From assembly GCA_009823505.1 (NCBI GenBank), contig VZQC01009967.1:801029-865028 (forward strand): a stretch of DNA of 64,000 nucleotides. The letters are read 5' to 3'. The translations under genes and the position numbers were made by a program. Within the stretch, counting starts at the first letter, position 1, and each line of letters starts with the position of its first letter. Origin of the DNA: Rhizomys pruinosus (Eukaryota; Chordata; Mammalia; Rodentia; Spalacidae). The notes beneath the pieces are model-generated. The model did no database searches. It saw only the letters and a program-made list of their open reading frames with translations, and was not told the DNA's origin. Shown here one piece after another: positions 59,370 to 64,000 of this stretch.

Positions 59370-59436
59370 CTAAACTAAACATAAAAATTCTCCATGTTGT
59401 GCCACCAGGGAAACACAAATTAGAACAACACGATAC

Positions 59437-59583
59437 AGGTTGAGCATGTTGGCACACACCTTTTACCCCAGCACTTTGGAGGCAGAGATAGGCAGAATTC
59501 TGTGAATTAGAGTGCAGCCTAATCTACACAGTGAGTTTGAGGCCAGCTGGAGCTACAGGGAGACTCTGTCTCAGAAAAAGTAA
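59437..59583 (+). mobile_element. B1 SINE, old
   Basis: Plus-strand B1 with 'cccagcactttggaggcaga' and 'gagactctgtctcagaaa'. Diverged. Confidence 0.82.
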
Positions 59584-59619
59584 CTAATGCATAAATAAAT
59601 AATTTCTAAGATATGATTT

Positions 59620-60372
59620 ATACTCTGTTAGAGTAGACAATACCCAGATCACTGGCATCACCAAATGCTGGCAAGGATATAGGGCAGCAGAGCTTTTTAT
59701 GCACCACATAAAGGAATGCAAACCATCATGGCCACTTTAGGAGTCTGTTGTTGTTTATAAAACTGTGCACACTATATGATCCAGAAATCATGTTCCTGGG
59801 TGTTTATCCAAAGGGGGTGAGCATTTTAGACCCCAGAAATGCCTACAGAGGCTTTTTCCACAATTGATACAACACAGTAGCAACCAATATGTTTTTCATT
59901 AGGAGAATGTAGAAATAAACAGTGGTTCATCCCATGCAGACATTGAATGCTAAGGAAAAATGAGCATCCTCCCAAACCATGAAAATGCATGAGAAACGAG
60001 TGCATGTTACAAAGCGAAACAAGCCAATGTGAAAAGGTTGCATGCTGCTGGATTCCAACTATATGACAGGCTGTGAAAGATAAAGAGTATGGGGACCCTG
60101 AAATCAGTGGCTTGTCAGGGGACAGAAGGATGAACAGGTGGAGCACAGAGTTCTTGAGAGACTGAAAATAGTCTGCATATTATAGTGGTAAACTTGTGCC
60201 ATTACACATGTATCCAAAGCCACAGAATGCCTGGCAATAATGAACCCAAATGTATGCTGTAGAGGTCATGTAATAATAAAGTGCCAGAGTTTAGGGTCAC
60301 TGATTGTAACAAATGGACCACCCGCTAGGAGATTTTGAAAGTGGTAGTACGCATGTGTAGGAGATGGGGCCG
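59620..60372 (+). mobile_element. Ancient mammal-wide L1 (L1M-type) 3' end
   Basis: The order of phrases matches the well-known 3' end of old L1M elements: 'atgctggcaaggatatag', 'gatccagaaatcatgttcct', 'gcagacattgaatgctaag', 'gattccaactatatgacag', 'catgtatccaaagccacag', then 'tgattgtaacaaatggacca'. It is unusually readable for its age in rodent DNA. Confidence 0.75.
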
Positions 60373-60374
60373 GA

Positions 60375-60778
60375 GAGCTCTTCATCCCTTAGGCCACACA
60401 CATAAAATTGCTCTAAAAACTAAGGTCCTTTGAGAAACATTGATGTATCCTAAAGCCAAACATCTACAAGCTGTATCCGATGACTGTATACACTGAGAGA
60501 AATGTCAATTATGTAAATTTAAATGAAAGAGGAGTCCTGTAGCCCAACTTCACTTGAGAATCAGCGAAAGGGAAAGCAATATATCAAAACTTCTCATAGG
60601 AATTAATGAACAAAAAATTCTCTGATATTTATTACTCATTCAATACTAAGAAGCGTAATCTCATCTGCAGTAAAGATAAAGGAGGCTCGGAAAGGTAGTG
60701 TCACAAAACTTGTTAGCAGCTGAGCCAGGGCACCCCTATAGCTTCTGCTATAGGTCAAGACAGACTTTTTCTATAGAA
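60375..60778. other. Unique spacer
   Basis: No gene or named repeat seen. Confidence 0.5.
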
Positions 60779-60790
60779 TAAATGCTTGTG

Positions 60791-60945
60791 CGTGGTGGCG
60801 CACGCCTTTAATCCTAGCACTTGGGAGGCAGAGGCAGGCGGATCTTTGTGAGTTCAAGGCCAGCCTGGTCTACAGAGTGAGTTCCAGGACAGCTGGGCTA
60901 CAGGGAGACCCTGTCTCGAAAAGACCAAAAAAAAAAAAAAATAAA
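60791..60945 (+). mobile_element. B1 SINE, little diverged, with target duplication
   Basis: Nearly consensus B1 with 'ggcgcacgcctttaatccta' and 'gagaccctgtctcgaaaag'. The duplication 'aaatgcttgtg' is exact at 60780-60790 and 60946-60956. The first bases of the element are missing or merged with the duplication. Confidence 0.93.
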
Positions 60946-61079
60946 AAATGCTTGTGATAACTGGAGAGCACGTGGCTAGCTCATGCTTTGTTTCTAAGCT
61001 TTTTTCATATTTTAAATTTTCTGAAGTTTGGATCCATCTTAAAGCCATTTCTTAAACGTAGTGATATTGACACTGGGCC

Positions 61080-61386
61080 GAGGGCTCTGCTGGAGCGTGC
61101 TTGCTGTGTAAATATGAGACCCGGAGCTCTGATTCTAGCACCCACATACAAAGCTGGGAATGGCCACATGTGCTCCTGGAGTATCAGCACCAAGGAAAGG
61201 AAAATAGAGATTTATTGGGGTTTGCTAGTCACCAGCCTACCTCCAGGTTTAGTAGGCCACCCTGTCTCATGAGAATAAGGCGGGGGATGACAGAACATGA
61301 TATCCAGTGTCCTTGTCTGCCTTCTCTGGACTCCAGAAACAGAGACAGCCAATGCAGAAATATACACCACACTCCATTCATTACAA

Positions 61387-61388
<2 letters not shown>
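61080..61388 (+). mobile_element. B4-type SINE
   Basis: 'gcgtgcttgctgtgtaaata', 'ctgattctagcacccacat', 'gaataaggcgggggatgaca' and 'gatatccagtgtccttgtct' follow the order of rodent B4-like elements. It ends in a CA microsatellite. Confidence 0.6.

Positions 61389-61420
<32 letters not shown>
61389..61420. repeat. CA microsatellite
   Basis: About 16 CA units in the SINE tail. Confidence 0.96.
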
Positions 61421-61425
<5 letters not shown>

Positions 61426-61734
61426 ACATATTCCTGTTGTCTGAAAATAGGCAAAATGACATCTGTAGAAAGTAGAATTAAATTATTAACTTTAAAGTGC
61501 ATTTGGATTTTAACTTAATTTGTAGCCTTCGTTTTTTGCTTAAGATGTCTTTGTGAAATATTGAAGCTTGAAGTGATTTTTTTGTGACATTGTGGGGCCA
61601 TTGTCCCCAAACCATTGTCCTAAGCACAGGGATGTGGCAAAGGCAGTAGAGACTGCCAGGTTCTCTGGAGTACCTACTCCATTTAATAAAATCTGAAGCT
61701 TTTTTGGTTTGTCTTTTGGTTTCTCAAAGCTAGG

Positions 61735-62060
61735 GATTGAATCTAGGGCCTCAAGGATCTTAAGAAAGTGCTCTGCCCCCAGTCAGACAAGGTGCCTGTT
61801 AAAGACAGGTGAGAGTTATATAACTCATTCCCATTTAGAAAATAAACTGCTATCTATTATAGTTGGGGTTTGTTTTCTTTGTGGTGCTGAGGATGGAACT
61901 CTTCTGTCACTGAACTATGATCCCCAGGATTTTTTGTGCTTTTGATTTTGAGACAAGCTCTCACTAAGTTGCCTGTGCTGACCTTGAGCTCACTCTTTAG
62001 TCCAGGCTGGCCTTGGACTCACAAACACTACAGCCTCCTCAGTAGCTAGCAGCAGAGGTC
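61735..62060 (-). mobile_element. ID/B4-type SINE remains, minus strand
   Basis: Two ID-like stretches (about 61735-61795 and 61875-61925, 'gaactatgatccccag') and a B1-like part (61945-62045, 'ccaggctggccttggactca') fit one or two minus-strand B4 elements, which are ID-B1 fusions. Confidence 0.55.
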
Positions 62061-62149
62061 CGTGTAGATAAAGCTTGGTCCTTAAACAGTATAATATATA
62101 GCCCAATCTATAAATGAAGCCAAAAAAAAAAAAAAAAATGCAATCTAGA

Positions 62150-62942
62150 AGTATTTTTTAAATTTATTCTTATTGATGCTTTTGTATTTCCTACATATTT
62201 TACAATTCAGGTTCAGCCATATATCCCTTTCCCTTCCCCCCACCCACCCTACCCATCGCAGATCGTGCCTTCTGCCGTAAGTTTTTGGCACTTTCTCTGC
62301 TTTTTTTTTGTTTTGTTTTCATTTTTTTTACAATAGGTGATAATTTGTGAGTACAAGCATCCTTCATGTAAAACCAATTTGCAAGCAGTTGTGCCCAAAC
62401 CCACACAGCTCATGTGTCCCCACCATCCTGAAAGGGGGGGTTGTATGTTCACATCAGTTGATCAAATGAGTGTCCAGTCTATATTGTAGTTTCACCATTA
62501 CCCCAATCGAGCCCTTACATTCTACCATGCCCCTCTTCCGCAGATTGTTCCCTAGGCTTAAAAAAAGGGCACAGGTGGATGAGAGCAAAACAGTCTACTT
62601 TCTCTGGAGCTATGTCTGGTCTCTAGTCAGTTCTGGCTGTTTTCTTTCATGGGCTGCCCGCTTGTCCAGGCTTAACCTTTCTGATCCTACTTGAATAAGC
62701 ACATGCAATTAGATATTTAGGTATTTTAAACAGTATAATATATAGCCTTCGATTCCTACATAACAGAAGCACACACAATTCGATATATGGGTTATTTAAA
62801 CAAATACAATTGTAGTATTGTTACTTTGGTATAGACACCTAATGTTTGGATGGTATATCATTCATGATCTACATTTCTTCATGTCAGTTCATGGCCAGGG
62901 TCTTCTGTGTGTGGTTTATAACATCTCCTACCCTTAGGAGTG
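62150..62942 (-). mobile_element. Family R copy, minus strand
   Basis: From the inverted 3' end ('tatatccctttcccttcccc' at about 62219) through modules D, C and B to part of A near 62940. Several small indels are present. Confidence 0.75.
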
Positions 62943-63162
62943 AAATATATAGGTATTTAAACAGTATAATAGTTATGGTATGGTTACTTTGTCTAGACAC
63001 GAGCTTTTGGATGGTATGTTAATCCCTATGCAATTACATTTTTCTTCTGTTTGTTTAGTATGCAGGGTCTTTGTGTGGTCTTATAAAGTCTCCTAACAAT
63101 TAGAGGATGTAACGCTTGTGGCTCACCATGGGTTATTCCTCCAAAGGAGCGAGCCATTACCT
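62943..63162 (-). mobile_element. Family R A-B segment, minus strand (possible inverted part of the next copy)
   Basis: It repeats the A-B part already present at 62720-62940, starting again at 'ataggtatttaaacagtata' and ending at 'cctccaaaggagcgagcca'. The duplication is explained if this is the inverted 5' part of the plus copy that follows. Confidence 0.6.
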
Positions 63163-63740
63163 ATATATAATTGCATGTGCTTCATTCGTAGGATCGAAAG
63201 GTTCCTGGACAGCTGGCAGCCCATAAAAAACACGCCAGAATGACTCGAGGATCCAAGGGACAACAGCTCCAAGAGAAAGTAGACTGTTTTGCTTCTCATC
63301 TCCCTCGTTGCCCCTTTTCTAAGCTAGGGAACAATCTTGCAGAAGAGGGGGTTGTTGTGTAGATGTAAGGGCTGTCGATTGGGGTGTGATGGTGAAACTA
63401 CAACACCCCCCCCTATAGACTGGACACTCATTTGATCAATTGATCGAACAAACAACATGTCCCCCCTGCTGGATGGTGGACCCATAGCTTGTGGGTTTGG
63501 GCACAACGTTGCAAATTGGTTTTTCTGAAAGATGCTTGTAACTCACAAATTATCATTGTTGTTAAAAAAATGAAAACAAAACAAAACAAAACAAAAAAAC
63601 AGAGAAAGATGCAGAAAAGTTATGGCAGAATGCATGATCTGGGATGGGTAGGGGTGGGGTTGGGGGAAGGGAAAGGGATATAGGCCTGAACTGAATTGGA
63701 AAATGATGTATGAAATACACAAAGCATCAATAAAAAAAAA
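63163..63740 (+). mobile_element. Family R copy, plus strand, complete 3' end
   Basis: Starts in late module B ('taattgcatgtgcttcatt') and runs through C, D and E to AATAAA and an A-rich end at about 63730-63760. No matching target duplication was found. Confidence 0.78.
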
Positions 63741-63764
63741 AAAAGAAAAATAAAAGAAAGTCTT

Positions 63765-64000
63765 GAAGTCACTTCTCAGCAGTGGATATTATTTGACAAT
63801 GATAGTGAAAAACCACTACATAAAGGTTTTGTAATAATTATATAGCATAATGAATATTCAATACTTCTAGAAATATATATAGTTCATTTGTAAATTTAAT
63901 AAAATTTTATAAATTGTTCTAAAAAAAAAGAGAAAGCTTGGTCCTCAAGGTGGTTCTACATGGATGTGAGGCCTGGTTGAACAGTATTAGATCACTAAGC
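63765..64000. other. Unique AT-rich end of window
   Basis: No gene or repeat recognised. Confidence 0.5.

Noticed and set aside
61212..61502. Cys-Val and Thr-His repeat frames here and at 42727, 57948 and 58114
   Set aside because: They are translations of CA/GT microsatellites, open in every frame by composition.
1..64000. CRISPR arrays, operons, bacterial-type promoters or plasmid features
   Set aside because: The repeat content is purely mammalian. Direct repeats present are SINE/L1 target duplications, microsatellites or the duplicated blocks described.

Overview
The window is mammalian nuclear DNA from a muroid rodent. The evidence is the mix of dispersed repeats: about ten B1 and about twenty B2 SINEs on both strands, B3/B4/ID-type relatives, L1 with Lx-like 3' ends, and LTR-like rodent repeats. 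The B2 copies have an unusual 3' half (cytosine- and purine-rich stretch, then a 'gcatgcagacagtacattcatacacata'-type end, cited here only by style) that does not match the common house-mouse form, so Mus or Rattus is unlikely. The species is not resolved. I find no intact protein-coding gene, no tRNA or rRNA gene and no CRISPR; this looks like a gene desert or a very long intron.

Layout. 1-12 kb: fragments of a dispersed retroposon that I call family R, L1 3' ends, SINEs and AT-rich unique DNA. 12.3-15.5 kb: a family R insertion with a 5' inversion, then an approximately 1.2-kb near-identical tandem copy joined at the window's only ambiguous base (14096), which looks like an assembly artefact. 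15.8-23.3 kb: nested B1/B2 insertions and two LTR-like repeats. 23-31 kb: unique DNA and a 5'-inverted L1. 31-43 kb: mostly unique DNA, including one 84-codon open frame at 32373-32627 that I cannot assign. 43.6-49.9 kb: a 5.96-kb block bounded by a 139-bp direct repeat and ending in AATAAA plus a poly(A) tract; it contains an old L1 piece, two family R copies and an antisense olfactory-receptor pseudogene. 51.3-57.9 kb: a nearly full-length but dead L1, its ORF2 interrupted by a solo-LTR-like insertion. 58-64 kb: microsatellites, an ancient mammal-wide L1 3' end, B1/B4 copies and an abutting head-to-head pair of family R copies.

The common theme is L1 reverse transcription. L1 itself, the SINEs, family R and probably the 5.96-kb mosaic all carry marks of target-primed reverse transcription (poly(A) ends, target-site duplications, 5' inversions). 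The best candidate for something undescribed is family R: at least eight copies here of a composite about 1 kb long whose last module resembles L1 3' ends. Second is the 5.96-kb block, which reads best as the retrocopy of a long read-through noncoding transcript. All identifications are by eye. Repeat names are from memory and marked where doubtful.
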